From assembly GCF_040581405.1 (NCBI RefSeq), contig NZ_CP137157.1:80001-144000 (forward strand): a DNA stretch of 64,000 nucleotides, written 5' to 3'. This DNA is from Komagataeibacter sucrofermentans DSM 15973. Its GTDB lineage: Bacteria > Pseudomonadota > Alphaproteobacteria > Acetobacterales > Acetobacteraceae. This document shows positions 18,726 to 26,870 of the stretch, in pieces (the stretch's first letter is position 1; each line of letters opens with the position of its first letter). The notes beneath the pieces are model-generated. The model was given only the letters and a program-made list of their open reading frames with translations, was not told where the DNA came from and did not search any database. A program made the translations under genes and the position numbers.

Positions 18726-20226
18726 TACTAACGTTTTTATAGGGCTTGAAGACCATACAGAAGTCTCCCCCAATTTAGCGTCGCTGCAGCAACTCGCCGG
18801 GCGCTTTGGCGTGAGCTTGTATGTGCATGCGGCTGCCATAGACGACATAAAGCGTGATCGAAATGAACAGCGGCGTAATATCTCTCTAAGTAAAATTCGA
18901 AAATTTCCGACTATTAACAAAGTTATGGGCCTTAGTAAGGCTGAACTTGAAGCAAAGTATGGGACGCTCCGTCGTCCGAATGATGTTGTGGATGTCACTC
19001 TGCTTCACACCCTCGAAAGAGGAGTGGTGGACTTTCTTGTAACCGAAGATCAGGGATTACACGAACGAGCACGTCGCATTTCATCGACGCTGGCGGACCG
19101 GGTTCTTTTCGTTGCTGATGCAGTCCTTCTCCTGCGCACCAATTTTGAACCTGTTGAAGTCGTTCTTCCAGCAATCCGCGAAGTGGATGCCCATACCATA
19201 AGACAAGATGACCCCATTTTCACGAGTTTACGCAAAGATTATCCTCCTTTCGATGAGTGGTGGCGCGAAAAGTGTGTCGCGAAGATGCGTAAATGCTGGG
19301 TTGTATTAGATAATAATCAGATCGCTGGTCTCGTGGTTCGGAAAGACGAGCATCAAAGAGACACTGATGCGAAGCTGCCGGGAGAGAAAATCCTTAAGAT
19401 TTGTACTTTCAAGGTGCGATCTGAAAATCGAGGCGTAAAACTTGGCGAACTTTTGTTAAAACAGGCGCTATGGTATGCTCGTTCCAATAAGTATGATGTC
19501 GTCTATCTAACTACTTTCCCTCGTCAAACTACACTGATATCGCTTCTCGAATATTATGGATTTAAACATACCCATGATAACGAGAGGGGAGAGATGATAT
19601 ATGAAAAGGCGCTACCTCGTGAAGAATTGTTACGGGATAATGAAATTTCTCTATTTGACTTAGCTCGCATTAATTATCCACGTTTTGCTACTGGGCAAGA
19701 GGTGAAAGCTTATGCCGTGCCGATCCGAGAAGATTTTCATGAAATTCTTTTTCCGGAATTAGCCAGCCGGTCTCAATTAACATTATTTGAAGAGCCTGGT
19801 TCGCGGACACCTGGCAATACAATTCGCAAGGTTTATCTTTGTCGAGCACAGGCCGATATTTCACAAGCAGGGTCTATTTTGTTCTTCTATAAAGGGAAAT
19901 CGAATCTGCTTCCATCTCAAGCAATTACAACTGTAGGTATATTTGAGGAGATGACGATGGCGCACTCGACGGAGGAACTTCGCCAAATGGCAGGAAGCCG
20001 CTCAGTCTATACAGATGCACAACTCAAAGCGATGAGTGCGACTGTATCTCGTCCAATTAAAGTTATTAATTTTCTCCTTGCAGGTCATCTAGAGCCGCCG
20101 ATGTGTCTGAAAATGCTTCAAAAAAATCATGTTTTCGGTACCCACCCGCCGCAGTCAATTATGAGCTTAACGACGATGCAAATGCGATCAATCTTAACTC
20201 AATTTGATCTTGGATATTCAATATGA
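18700..20226 (+). CDS. PIN nuclease - GNAT - ASCH/EVE-like fusion protein
   Basis: 508 residues from the ATG at 18700 (a GTG codon directly precedes it). Residues 1-140 form a PIN ribonuclease domain: YLIDTNVFIGLEDH gives the first aspartate, NDVVDVTLLHTLERG the middle acidic residues, and FLVTEDQGLHERA the last. Residues about 150-310 form a GNAT acetyltransferase (KICTFKVRSENRGVKLGELL with LLEYYGFKH). The remainder is a PUA/EVE-like domain (IRKVYLCRAQADISQAGSIL, ITTVGIFEEM). The active-site acids of PIN look complete. A fusion of a nuclease, an acetyltransferase and an RNA- or base-binding domain is unusual. It is translationally coupled to genes on both sides. Likely toxin or effector. Confidence 0.8.
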   Translation: MSAPKYLIDTNVFIGLEDHTEVSPNLASLQQLAGRFGVSLYVHAAAIDDIKRDRNEQRRNISLSKIRKFPTINKVMGLSKAELEAKYGTLRRPNDVVDVTLLHTLERGVVDFLVTEDQGLHERARRISSTLADRVLFVADAVLLLRTNFEPVEVVLPAIREVDAHTIRQDDPIFTSLRKDYPPFDEWWREKCVAKMRKCWVVLDNNQIAGLVVRKDEHQRDTDAKLPGEKILKICTFKVRSENRGVKLGELLLKQALWYARSNKYDVVYLTTFPRQTTLISLLEYYGFKHTHDNERGEMIYEKALPREELLRDNEISLFDLARINYPRFATGQEVKAYAVPIREDFHEILFPELASRSQLTLFEEPGSRTPGNTIRKVYLCRAQADISQAGSILFFYKGKSNLLPSQAITTVGIFEEMTMAHSTEELRQMAGSRSVYTDAQLKAMSATVSRPIKVINFLLAGHLEPPMCLKMLQKNHVFGTHPPQSIMSLTTMQMRSILTQFDLGYSI

Positions 20227-20762
20227 ACCGTCGTATTGCACTTCTTGGCCTCTCTGGTGCCGGGAAATCAACACTAATAGAGTCACTAAAAAAAATAACA
20301 CCATTATGTCATTTGCAGGCAAGTAATCTAATCAAGGCAGAACAATTACTTCGAGTTGGGCAAAAAGCCTCGTCTGAGGAGCTTCGGACCGGGCCAATAG
20401 TGGACAACCAACAGTTACTTATTGCGGCCTTTAAAAGAGAAGCAGAAAATAGTAATATACCGATTATACTTGATGCGCACAGTGTAATAGATGGGAAAGA
20501 TGGCTTGGTAGAAATCCCTAGCACCGTATTTGGGGCTTTGGGGCTTGACGCTATATGTTTCCTCCATGTGAATCCGGCTATAATAGTTCAGCGTCGTCAA
20601 GGTGATAAACAACGCGAACGTCCTTTGCGTGACGTAGAAAGCCTGACACGCCAACAACGTATCGCGTATAATGCTGCAAAACGAATTGCTGCTGACATAG
20701 GCTGTCCGCTTACGACCATTGAAGATAACAATGTTGAAAAACTTCGTTATTTAATACAATAA
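20223..20762 (+). CDS. Adenylate-kinase-like P-loop protein, third operon gene
   Basis: 179 residues, start overlapping the previous stop by four bases (ATGA). Walker A is GLSGAGKST (about residues 9-17). IILDAHSVIDGKDGL (about 80-94) corresponds to the DTH segment of archaeal-type adenylate kinases. ICFLHVNPAIIVQRRQ, DKQRERPLRDVESL and a final helix ending in an acidic patch follow the same family order. It probably phosphorylates a nucleotide or a small nucleotide-like substrate. Its tight coupling to the PIN-GNAT-ASCH gene suggests that it makes or removes a signal, or provides the energy-dependent step. That is inference. Confidence 0.75.
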   Translation: MNRRIALLGLSGAGKSTLIESLKKITPLCHLQASNLIKAEQLLRVGQKASSEELRTGPIVDNQQLLIAAFKREAENSNIPIILDAHSVIDGKDGLVEIPSTVFGALGLDAICFLHVNPAIIVQRRQGDKQRERPLRDVESLTRQQRIAYNAAKRIAADIGCPLTTIEDNNVEKLRYLIQ

Positions 20763-21030
20763 AGTGAAGGTGGATTTATTTATTAAAGTATTATTCTAAT
20801 ATACTTGCTTTGCAGAGGGAGTAGATAAAAGATATCTTTTCAAAATTTGACCTTAAGAAATTAACAGAGCAAAGCATCAAATCGTTTTGCGGGACCGCTG
20901 AAAAGTGGTTTTTGAACGCCTAACCTGTTGGATGACTTTGCTTATTAGCTTCGGTCTCAGACATAAAAGTGGGATCTACACGAAAGATAAGGTACGTAAC
21001 CTTGATACCATTCAAAAATGCAGGAAAATA
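20763..21030. other. AT-rich gap, nothing recognised
   Basis: About 270 bp between two convergent genes. Several in-frame stops occur in all frames and there is no clear GC-rich hairpin followed by T residues. Nothing further can be supported. Confidence 0.4.
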
Positions 21031-22215
21031 TTAGTTTCGGTATTTAATTTTAATTTTTTCTATAAAATCACACAATTTTCTATGAAGAAATGAACTTGCT
21101 GTAGGAACGAATGATAGTGTGATAAGTATAATTAATGTATAAATATTATTTAGAACCTGCGACCAAGAACTTCCAGAACTCGGAGACCGCTTTTCGATCA
21201 GGGCGAGGATAACATTACATAGAGCACTACCAACCCCACCAACTGCAAACGCTGCAGCTACGTAGACATAAAGGCGAGATTTAGCGATACGAAAACTAGC
21301 ATATGCTATGAAGTCGTCCATTCCTTTCGGATGGCCGGTATCTTTCTGAGGCTGTGAATCGGCGACTTCACGCCATTGGTAGATGATCATACCGTTCGGC
21401 TTAGCTCGAACTTTTTCAGACGCAGTCAAACCTATGTCTAGGTATTCTGCCCAAATGCCATCTTCAAGATTACGTATTTTTCGAAATGTCTGATGCTGGC
21501 TGGAGAGCTGATAATCTCGACTCCGGATCAGGAAGTAGTGAACTGATAGTAATCTTAACTCCCCTTTGGCCGCACGTTGAAGTATGGTTTGAGGATAGCT
21601 ACGCCGCTCGTTAAGGCGGAACTCTGTGGTTTCCAAAAAATCCTGAGACAAAGAAAAGCCGATTCCGGCTGCGGAATCGATTGTTGTAAAAAGGTTGCGC
21701 GCATCGCCACGCAAAAAGACACGAATGCGAATATATTGGGATGCCGTCGGATGTTGATCAAATGCGTCGGTGATTCGGTCACAGCAAACGGATTTTACAG
21801 CAATAACCGTTCCATTTGGGTGCCCTGGATTTGTAATATGACTGATATCTAGGTCATTTTCTACATCTACGCGGTGGATAAGTTTCTGCTTTTTAGAGAC
21901 GGTAGTTACGGTGAAATATTCATCTGTTTCCGGGCCAATTATATTAACGTCGTTAAAAACAGCATTCAGGGTATCTTGATCTTTTAGCGCATTGCTTAGA
22001 TCGTAAATACATTCTCTTTCAATAGATGCCGGTAAATAAAGATATAACCGTCCGAGATTTTGAACGTCGGTTAGCAGGAAACCGAGATCCAAGAAGTTAA
22101 AATTTTCGTCTAAATCACGCCATAGGTTAACATGCAGTTGGAGAGTTGGGGTCGGCGGCTCACTCGTTATGTCCGCATTCTTCTCTTCAAACCATAAGGC
22201 TAACGTTCCGTCCAT
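21031..22215 (-). CDS. Hypothetical protein with two C-terminal membrane helices
   Basis: 394 residues, AT-rich coding. The N-terminal 300 residues are soluble with no family recognised; notable segments are NLWRDLDENFNFLDLGFLLT and GRLYLYLPASIERECIYDLS, which suggest a mixed alpha/beta sensory domain. Two hydrophobic segments follow (about 311-335, LYVYVAAAFAVGGVGSALCN, and about 352-372, NNIYTLIILITLSFVP), then a basic tail (IEKIKIKYRN). A large cytoplasmic domain with a C-terminal two-helix anchor is a layout seen in membrane-acting defence effectors, but no homology is claimed. It converges on the XRE/PIN/kinase operon. Confidence 0.7.
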   Translation of the reverse strand: MDGTLALWFEEKNADITSEPPTPTLQLHVNLWRDLDENFNFLDLGFLLTDVQNLGRLYLYLPASIERECIYDLSNALKDQDTLNAVFNDVNIIGPETDEYFTVTTVSKKQKLIHRVDVENDLDISHITNPGHPNGTVIAVKSVCCDRITDAFDQHPTASQYIRIRVFLRGDARNLFTTIDSAAGIGFSLSQDFLETTEFRLNERRSYPQTILQRAAKGELRLLSVHYFLIRSRDYQLSSQHQTFRKIRNLEDGIWAEYLDIGLTASEKVRAKPNGMIIYQWREVADSQPQKDTGHPKGMDDFIAYASFRIAKSRLYVYVAAAFAVGGVGSALCNVILALIEKRSPSSGSSWSQVLNNIYTLIILITLSFVPTASSFLHRKLCDFIEKIKIKYRN

Positions 22216-22493
22216 CGGTACATTTTATGAGTAAACTGAAAATGACGCTACCCTGAAAGGTCATCAAAAATGGAGAATTTCCTGATTTTGATTTCTGTAT
22301 GTTGTCTTGACATTATTTTCAATTTTAATTGTTCGATCTCTCGATCAGGCCGCCTTAGAGAGTGTTTTGATTCCTCGTAGTAATTACCGATTTTTCCAAT
22401 TTTCTTACTCTTAAGGGGGCGGTGATCACAGCGAATAGTGGTTTTATTCCCCGCATATCATGCGGATATAGCCTTGCAGTTTGCGGTGATTAA

Positions 22494-22532
22494 GCGCCAT
22501 ATTCCCTGCAAGGAGTGCAGGGATTATGGCGC
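22494..22532 (+). promoter_or_regulatory. 17-bp hairpin enclosing ribosome site and start codon
   Basis: GCGCCATATTCCCTGCA (22494-22510) and TGCAGGGATTATGGCGC (22516-22532) are inverted repeats with one mismatch. The loop is AGGAG, the Shine-Dalgarno sequence, and the ATG (22526-22528) of the Fic-like stub lies in the right arm. On RNA this would hold the start codon paired while exposing only the ribosome site. On DNA it is a near-perfect palindrome that could be an operator. Confidence 0.6.
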
Positions 22533-22580
22533 GATATATTCACCAGCGTGAAGACTGGCCCGGCTTCCAGTGGGACAAGG
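22526..22580 (+). pseudogene. Fic-family (DUF4172) gene, 5' stub cut by IS3 element
   Basis: Eighteen codons beginning MARYIHQREDWPGFQWDK fit the highly characteristic N-terminus of Fic proteins carrying the DUF4172 domain (RYIHxxxDWPxFxWD). Fic enzymes transfer AMP to target proteins. The reading frame runs straight into the IS3-type terminus at 22581. The rest of the gene is not found on the other side of the IS, so it was deleted together with the integrase 3' end. Confidence 0.6.
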
Positions 22581-22640
22581 TGAGGTGGTCCCGTCCGTTC
22601 GGACAGTTTTGCGGGCTTGATAAGCTATACCCGGTTGTTG

Positions 22641-23519
22641 TTATGCCGCCCTTCTGACGGCGTTGCTGTTGGCCCTCTGGTCCGGGGTTAACCCCGGACC
22701 AGAGGGCGTCGGCACGTTATGATACGCCTCATCGGGCGTTCGTCCAGCCAGCGCCGCATGCAGACGCCTTTCGTTATAATGGGCGATCCATCTGCCAAGC
22801 CCGGCCCTCAGTTCTGATCCGGTCTCGAACGCGTGCAGGTAGACGCATTCATATTTCAGCGACCGCCACAGACGCTCGATGAACACGTTATCCAGCCATC
22901 GCCCACGCCCGTCCATACTGATGCGGATCTGACGCTCTTCCAGTATCCCGGTGAAACGGGGTGTCGTAAATTGCGACCCCTGGTCAGTATTGAAAATGTC
23001 CGGGGCGCCATAGCGCATGAGGGCATCCTGTAGCGCCTCGATACAGAACGCCACGTCCATCGTGTTCGACAGACGCCAGGACAGGACCTTGCGCGTGAAC
23101 CAGTCCATGATCGCCACAAGATAGAGAAATCCCCGTTTCATGGGAATATATGTGATATCGGAACACCAGACCTGGTCAGGCCGATTGATGACCAGATCCC
23201 GTAGCAGATATGGATATTTCCGATGTTCCGGATGGGGCACGGTCGTGCGCGGCTTCTGGTAGATCGCCCGCAGGCCCATGATCGCCATGAGCCGCCGGAC
23301 CCGCTTGCGGCCCACTTCATGTCCCAGGCGGCGCAGATACCATGTCATCTGCCGTGAGCCATAATACGGCGTTTCCAGGAACTGGGCGTCGATCAGCCGC
23401 ATCAGCTCCAGATTGGCCTCGCTCTGTGGCACAGGTCGATAGTAGACGCCCGACCGGTTGAGTTGCAGCAGCGTGCATTGCCGGATTATCGGCAGGCGCG
23501 CTCGCTTCGGGTCAATCAT
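22641..23519 (-). CDS. IS3-family transposase orfB (rve integrase core)
   Basis: 292 residues. A HTH_21-type region (ETPYYGSRQMTWYLRRLGHE) precedes the DDE core: VWCSDITYIPMKRGFLYLVA gives the first aspartate, PDIFNTDQGSQFT the second, and DNVFIERLWRSLKYECVYLH the glutamate. It overlaps orfA by four bases, and the active enzyme is normally made by programmed frameshifting from orfA into orfB. Its last codons recur in the 91-bp fragment at 14174. Confidence 0.94.
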   Translation of the reverse strand: MIDPKRARLPIIRQCTLLQLNRSGVYYRPVPQSEANLELMRLIDAQFLETPYYGSRQMTWYLRRLGHEVGRKRVRRLMAIMGLRAIYQKPRTTVPHPEHRKYPYLLRDLVINRPDQVWCSDITYIPMKRGFLYLVAIMDWFTRKVLSWRLSNTMDVAFCIEALQDALMRYGAPDIFNTDQGSQFTTPRFTGILEERQIRISMDGRGRWLDNVFIERLWRSLKYECVYLHAFETGSELRAGLGRWIAHYNERRLHAALAGRTPDEAYHNVPTPSGPGLTPDQRANSNAVRRAA

Positions 23520-23827
23520 CTGCCGCCTCTGATCACGCCCAACCGAGCAGAGGCATCCCGCAAAAAATCCCGTTCCACCAGCAACTGGCCGATCTTGGCG
23601 TGCAGTTTCTCTACATCAGCAGGGCTGACTGAAGGTTCCGTTACTGACTTACCAGAAAAAAGGCTTGCCATGCCTTCGATCGCCTGGCGCTTCCATTGGG
23701 CGATCATCGTCTGATGCACGCCATGTTTCGACGCCAGTTCCGCCAGCGTCAGTTCGCCACGGATCGCCTCCAGGGCAACCCGTGATTTGAACTCCGCCGC
23801 ATACCGTTTCCGCGTAACCTTGCCCAT
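23516..23827 (-). CDS. IS3-family transposase orfA
   Basis: 103 residues. The N-terminal helix-turn-helix of transposase family 8 (YAAEFKSRVALEAIRGELTL with ELASKHGVHQTMIAQWKRQA) is followed by a leucine-zipper-like helix (VEKLHAKIGQLLVERDFLRD). It recognises the IS ends and dimerises. It overlaps orfB at 23516-23519. Confidence 0.93.
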   Translation of the reverse strand: MGKVTRKRYAAEFKSRVALEAIRGELTLAELASKHGVHQTMIAQWKRQAIEGMASLFSGKSVTEPSVSPADVEKLHAKIGQLLVERDFLRDASARLGVIRGGR

Positions 23828-23893
23828 AAAACCCGTCCTCGTTCAGGTCAGATGATAGCTTATCGCCCTGTCCGAAAAATGGGGACCACTTCT

Positions 23894-24433
23894 GATACCC
23901 CATAGATCGGCAAGGCTGAACATCTTTGACAGAACGCCCAGCGTTCGGTTGGCCTGATAGGGGATATGCCGGAAACTGCCATGGAATTCGACGACTTCAG
24001 CCCGCGAAAGGTCAGCCATCCGCCAGCTTCCGAATTTCGGCACAATGAACAGTTCCACCGAGCGCCTGTATTCCCCCCGTGTTCTGGGTTTCAGGTGGAC
24101 ATCGACATATTCGTCGAGAAAGCGTCTGGAGAAACTCGCGACAGTCATGGCCTTGCGGTCATCGGACCGTTTATCCGCCGGATTTTCCCCGGTATGAACC
24201 CGCGCGAGGATCCTGATGGCTTCATCACGGGCGAGATCCGCCGTCCACGGGCTTCCATGCTGGCCAATCGTGTAACGCCTCAGCCTTCCGCTAGAGCGGT
24301 AGTGAATGACGTAGACCTTGCGGCCCGATGGCCAGACCCGGACCGCAAAGGCCGGGATGCTGTCATCCCACAGGAAGTAATCTTTTGCTTCGGGCGTTGC
24401 CGCCGTGACGGTTTTCTTGTTGAGCCGGGCCAT
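23894..24433 (-). pseudogene. int: Island tyrosine integrase, C-terminus lost
   Basis: Starts at 24433 (MARLNKKTVTAATPEAKDYF). The N-terminal DUF4102-type arm-binding domain (LWDDSIPAFAVRVWPSGRKV, RYTIGQHGSPWT) and the SAM-like core-binding domain (VASFSRRFLDEYVDVHLKPR, EYRRSVELFIVPKFGSW) are present. The frame then enters the IS3 end after FSLADLWGI. The catalytic R-K-HxxR-H-Y part is absent, so it cannot recombine DNA. It is located just inside attR and reads inward, the usual position in tRNA-associated islands. Confidence 0.9.
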
Positions 24434-24444
24434 TCTCGCCTCCG

Positions 24445-24469
24445 CCGCAGGAAACACATAGGAAACAGA
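24445..24469 (+). repeat. 25-bp direct repeat, right copy (possible integrase arm site)
   Basis: Identical to 3010-3034 and situated about 12 bp upstream of the integrase start codon. If it is an integrase-binding site it may also allow the integrase to control its own expression. Confidence 0.6.
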
Positions 24470-24608
24470 TGAAAGCGCAACCGAGCGTAGTCGGTGAACG
24501 AATGACGTATCCCGACGGGGCAATTTTTCAAGGAAAAACAAAGGGTTTTCGTGGTCCGGCGCTATTCTGTCGGCACGGGCGCTGGCCAGCGTAGGCTAAA
24601 AAATCTTT

Positions 24609-24653
24609 CTCATAACCTGAAGGCCGCAGGTTCAAATCCTGCCCCCGCAACCA
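24609..24653 (+). repeat. Island attachment site, right (attR): displaced tRNA-fMet 3' half
   Basis: Bases from CTCATAACCTGAAGG to CCGCAACCA repeat the end of tRNA-fMet. The sequence before it does not complete a tRNA. A terminator follows within 30 bp, showing that this was the original end of the rRNA operon. Confidence 0.88.
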
Positions 24654-24682
24654 GACCAAACATCATAATGCCAAACAAAAAA

Positions 24683-24706
24683 CCCGCCCCTCAAAGGCGG
24701 GGTTTT
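24683..24706 (+). terminator. Original rRNA-operon terminator, displaced
   Basis: CCCGCCC-CTCAAA-GGCGGGG followed by five T, directly after the attR copy of the tRNA 3' half. Before island insertion it would have ended the rRNA operon transcript. Confidence 0.8.
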
Positions 24707-25216
24707 TGCGTTCTGAAAATAATCCTCATGCAGGGGGCGTGGTACTTCATTACTGCCTGGAAACAGACGGTATATTTCTGGACGTACTAACAGGAAAATC
24801 CAGATCAGAGGCAGCAGGCGCGACCCCTGAATGTGATAATATGAAGACCCCTTGCGCTCAGGTTCATGGGTAATCGGGTTATTACATGCAAACCATGTCT
24901 GATCCAGACTGATACTGATTTCTGTAACGCGCACTATCTGTCCGTTACTTGTATAGTGTCGGTCTGTATAGACAAGGTCGCCTGAAAACCATTAAAAGCT
25001 TCAAAAAACGCTGCATTTTTCAAAAAGGCAGTACCTAAAAACTTTTATCATTTTTATCAACCTGCATGTGCATGGGGAAACCGTGCAGGGTGGCAGCGGG
25101 CATGACAAGGGGGCGGGGCATGAAAACCGCCAGACCCGTCCCTTCCGTAAATCGAAGTCATTACCTGCGGGAAATGGGGGTTGCCCGCCACCTGCGTCTG
25201 AGGATCATGTGGCGGC
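24707..25216. other. Non-coding junction between island and backbone
   Basis: About 500 bp with no convincing gene. It contains one copy of the backbone extragenic repeat (24993-25057), ending about 160 bp before the efflux operon. The frames opened here (for example 25066-25362) lack protein-like features. Confidence 0.5.
24993..25057. repeat. Backbone extragenic repeat, copy 1
   Basis: Contains AAAAGCTTC, CATTTTTCAAAAAGGCAG and AAAACTTTTATCATTTTTAT. It is a slightly diverged member of the family best seen at 29494 and 55316. Confidence 0.6.
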
Positions 25217-26854
25217 ATGAACACTGTCGCTCCTGCACAGGCGGCGGGTGGGCCGGTTATCCATGCCGCGCCGCCACGGCCTTCCTATATTCCGCCTTTT
25301 GGCCTGCGCACGGTCATTGGCTGCCTGGGCATGCTGCTGGCCGTGCATGTGGCGGGGTTTAACGAGCATGTGACCGAGATCGGCCTGTCCGACATCCGGG
25401 GTGCGATGCATATCGGCCACGATGAGGGCACGTGGGTCATCGCCATCTACGAGGCATTCAACATCGCCGCCATGGCCTTTACGCCATGGTTTTACATGAC
25501 GTTCTCGATCTACCGCTTTTCCATTTTCATGACGGCGGCGCTCGCCCTGTTTTCCATCCCCGCGCCGTTCATGCCCGATGTGACATCGCTGTGCATCCTG
25601 CGTGCCTTTCAGGGGCTGGCAGGGGGGTGCCTGCCGCCGGTGCTCATGACCGTCATGCTCAAATACCTGCCACCCCAGATTCGCGTGTTCGGCATCGGGG
25701 GGTATGCCATGAGTGCGACTTTTGGCCCCAATCTGGGCCTGCCGCTCGAGGCCTTCTGGTTCGAGCATGTCGGCTGGCACTGGCTGTACTGGGAGATCAT
25801 TCCCACCGCCGCCCTGGCCATTGCCATGATGGCCTATGGCCTGCCGCGCGACCCGATGCATTTCGAGCGGTTCGAGAAGTTCAACTGGCTTGGCATTCTC
25901 GTGGGGCTGCCAGCCATCTGCTCGCTGGTGATCGTGCTGTACCAGGGAGACCGGCTGGACTGGTTCCGCTCGCCTGTCATTACCGACCTGAGTTTCTGGG
26001 GCGGGGCGGCGTTCATCGTGTTCGTCATCAACGAGGCCTATCACCCCAGCCCGTATTTCAGGATTCAGTACTGGCGCTCGCGCAACATTCAGGCGTCGCT
26101 TTTGTCGCTGGTGGGTATTCTGGCCATCTGTTCCATCATGGGCAACATTCCCGCCACCTATCTTGAGGCCGTGCGAGGCTACCGGCCCATCCAGGCGGCT
26201 CCGGTCTCGCTGGTGGTGGCGCTACCACAACTGATCATGCTGCCGCTGATCGCGGCCATCTGCAACAACCGCCGGGTGGACTGCCGCTTCGTGCTGGCAG
26301 GCGGCATGCTGTGCCTGGCCATGGCCGCGTGGCTGGGCACGTGGCTGACGGTGGACTGGGTGCGCGACAATTTTTACCTGATCCAGATCCTGCAGGTCTT
26401 TGGCCAGCCCATGACCGTCATCCCCACGCTCATGCTGGCCACCATGGCCATGGGGCCAGCCGATGGTCCGTTCATTTCGGGCATGGTCAACATGCTCAAG
26501 GGGTTGGCCAATGCCGTGGCCTTCGCCCTGTTTGGCGCGCTGACCCGGCGGCGCGAGCAGTATCATTCCACCATGCTGCTCGACCACCACGGCACGCACC
26601 AGCTTGCCCTGCAGGGCATGGGTGACCCCATAAACGGCCAGCTTGCCACCACTTCGCCCGATAGCGCCCATGTAGCCCGCAACACGCTGCAGGTCTTCCA
26701 CACTTACGTGCATGAGCAGGCGCTCGTGCTGGCGCTGAACGATATCTACTACATCCTGATCTGGGTCTGCCTTGGCTATGCGGTCATGAATCTCGTGCTG
26801 CCGCGCCGCGTCTATCCGCCGCAGGCTCCCTCACCCGATACTCCTGCCCGTTAA
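25217..26854 (+). CDS. DHA2-family MFS drug exporter (EmrB-like)
   Basis: 545 residues with about 14 predicted membrane helices. The EmrB/QacA-type N-terminal part (HIGHDEGTWVIAIYEAFNIA) and the motif around RAFQGLAGGCLPPVLMT fit DHA2 proton-driven exporters. It sits in the inner membrane and pairs with the periplasmic adaptor gene 16 bp downstream and an outer membrane factor after that, forming a tripartite efflux pump. The N-terminal 25 residues are Pro/Ala rich and cytoplasmic. Substrate cannot be read from sequence; hydrophobic drugs, organic acids or aromatic compounds are usual. Confidence 0.9.
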   Translation: MNTVAPAQAAGGPVIHAAPPRPSYIPPFGLRTVIGCLGMLLAVHVAGFNEHVTEIGLSDIRGAMHIGHDEGTWVIAIYEAFNIAAMAFTPWFYMTFSIYRFSIFMTAALALFSIPAPFMPDVTSLCILRAFQGLAGGCLPPVLMTVMLKYLPPQIRVFGIGGYAMSATFGPNLGLPLEAFWFEHVGWHWLYWEIIPTAALAIAMMAYGLPRDPMHFERFEKFNWLGILVGLPAICSLVIVLYQGDRLDWFRSPVITDLSFWGGAAFIVFVINEAYHPSPYFRIQYWRSRNIQASLLSLVGILAICSIMGNIPATYLEAVRGYRPIQAAPVSLVVALPQLIMLPLIAAICNNRRVDCRFVLAGGMLCLAMAAWLGTWLTVDWVRDNFYLIQILQVFGQPMTVIPTLMLATMAMGPADGPFISGMVNMLKGLANAVAFALFGALTRRREQYHSTMLLDHHGTHQLALQGMGDPINGQLATTSPDSAHVARNTLQVFHTYVHEQALVLALNDIYYILIWVCLGYAVMNLVLPRRVYPPQAPSPDTPAR

Positions 26855-26870
26855 TCCGGAATTACTGATC

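Larger units (their letters stand above)
22581..23893 (-). mobile_element. IS3-family insertion sequence
   Basis: About 1.3 kb with imperfect inverted ends: GAGGTGGTCC at the left and the complement of GAAGTGGTCC at the right, continuing with CGGACAG and GATAAGCTAT in both ends. It carries overlapping orfA and orfB on the minus strand, as in IS3. No target duplication can be seen, because the flanks belong to different genes (a Fic gene and an integrase). This points to an adjacent deletion after insertion. Confidence 0.92.

Noticed and set aside
24590-24653. Second tRNA gene at the right island end
   Set aside because: Only the 3' 45 bases match; the upstream part cannot form acceptor and D stems, so it is an att remnant.
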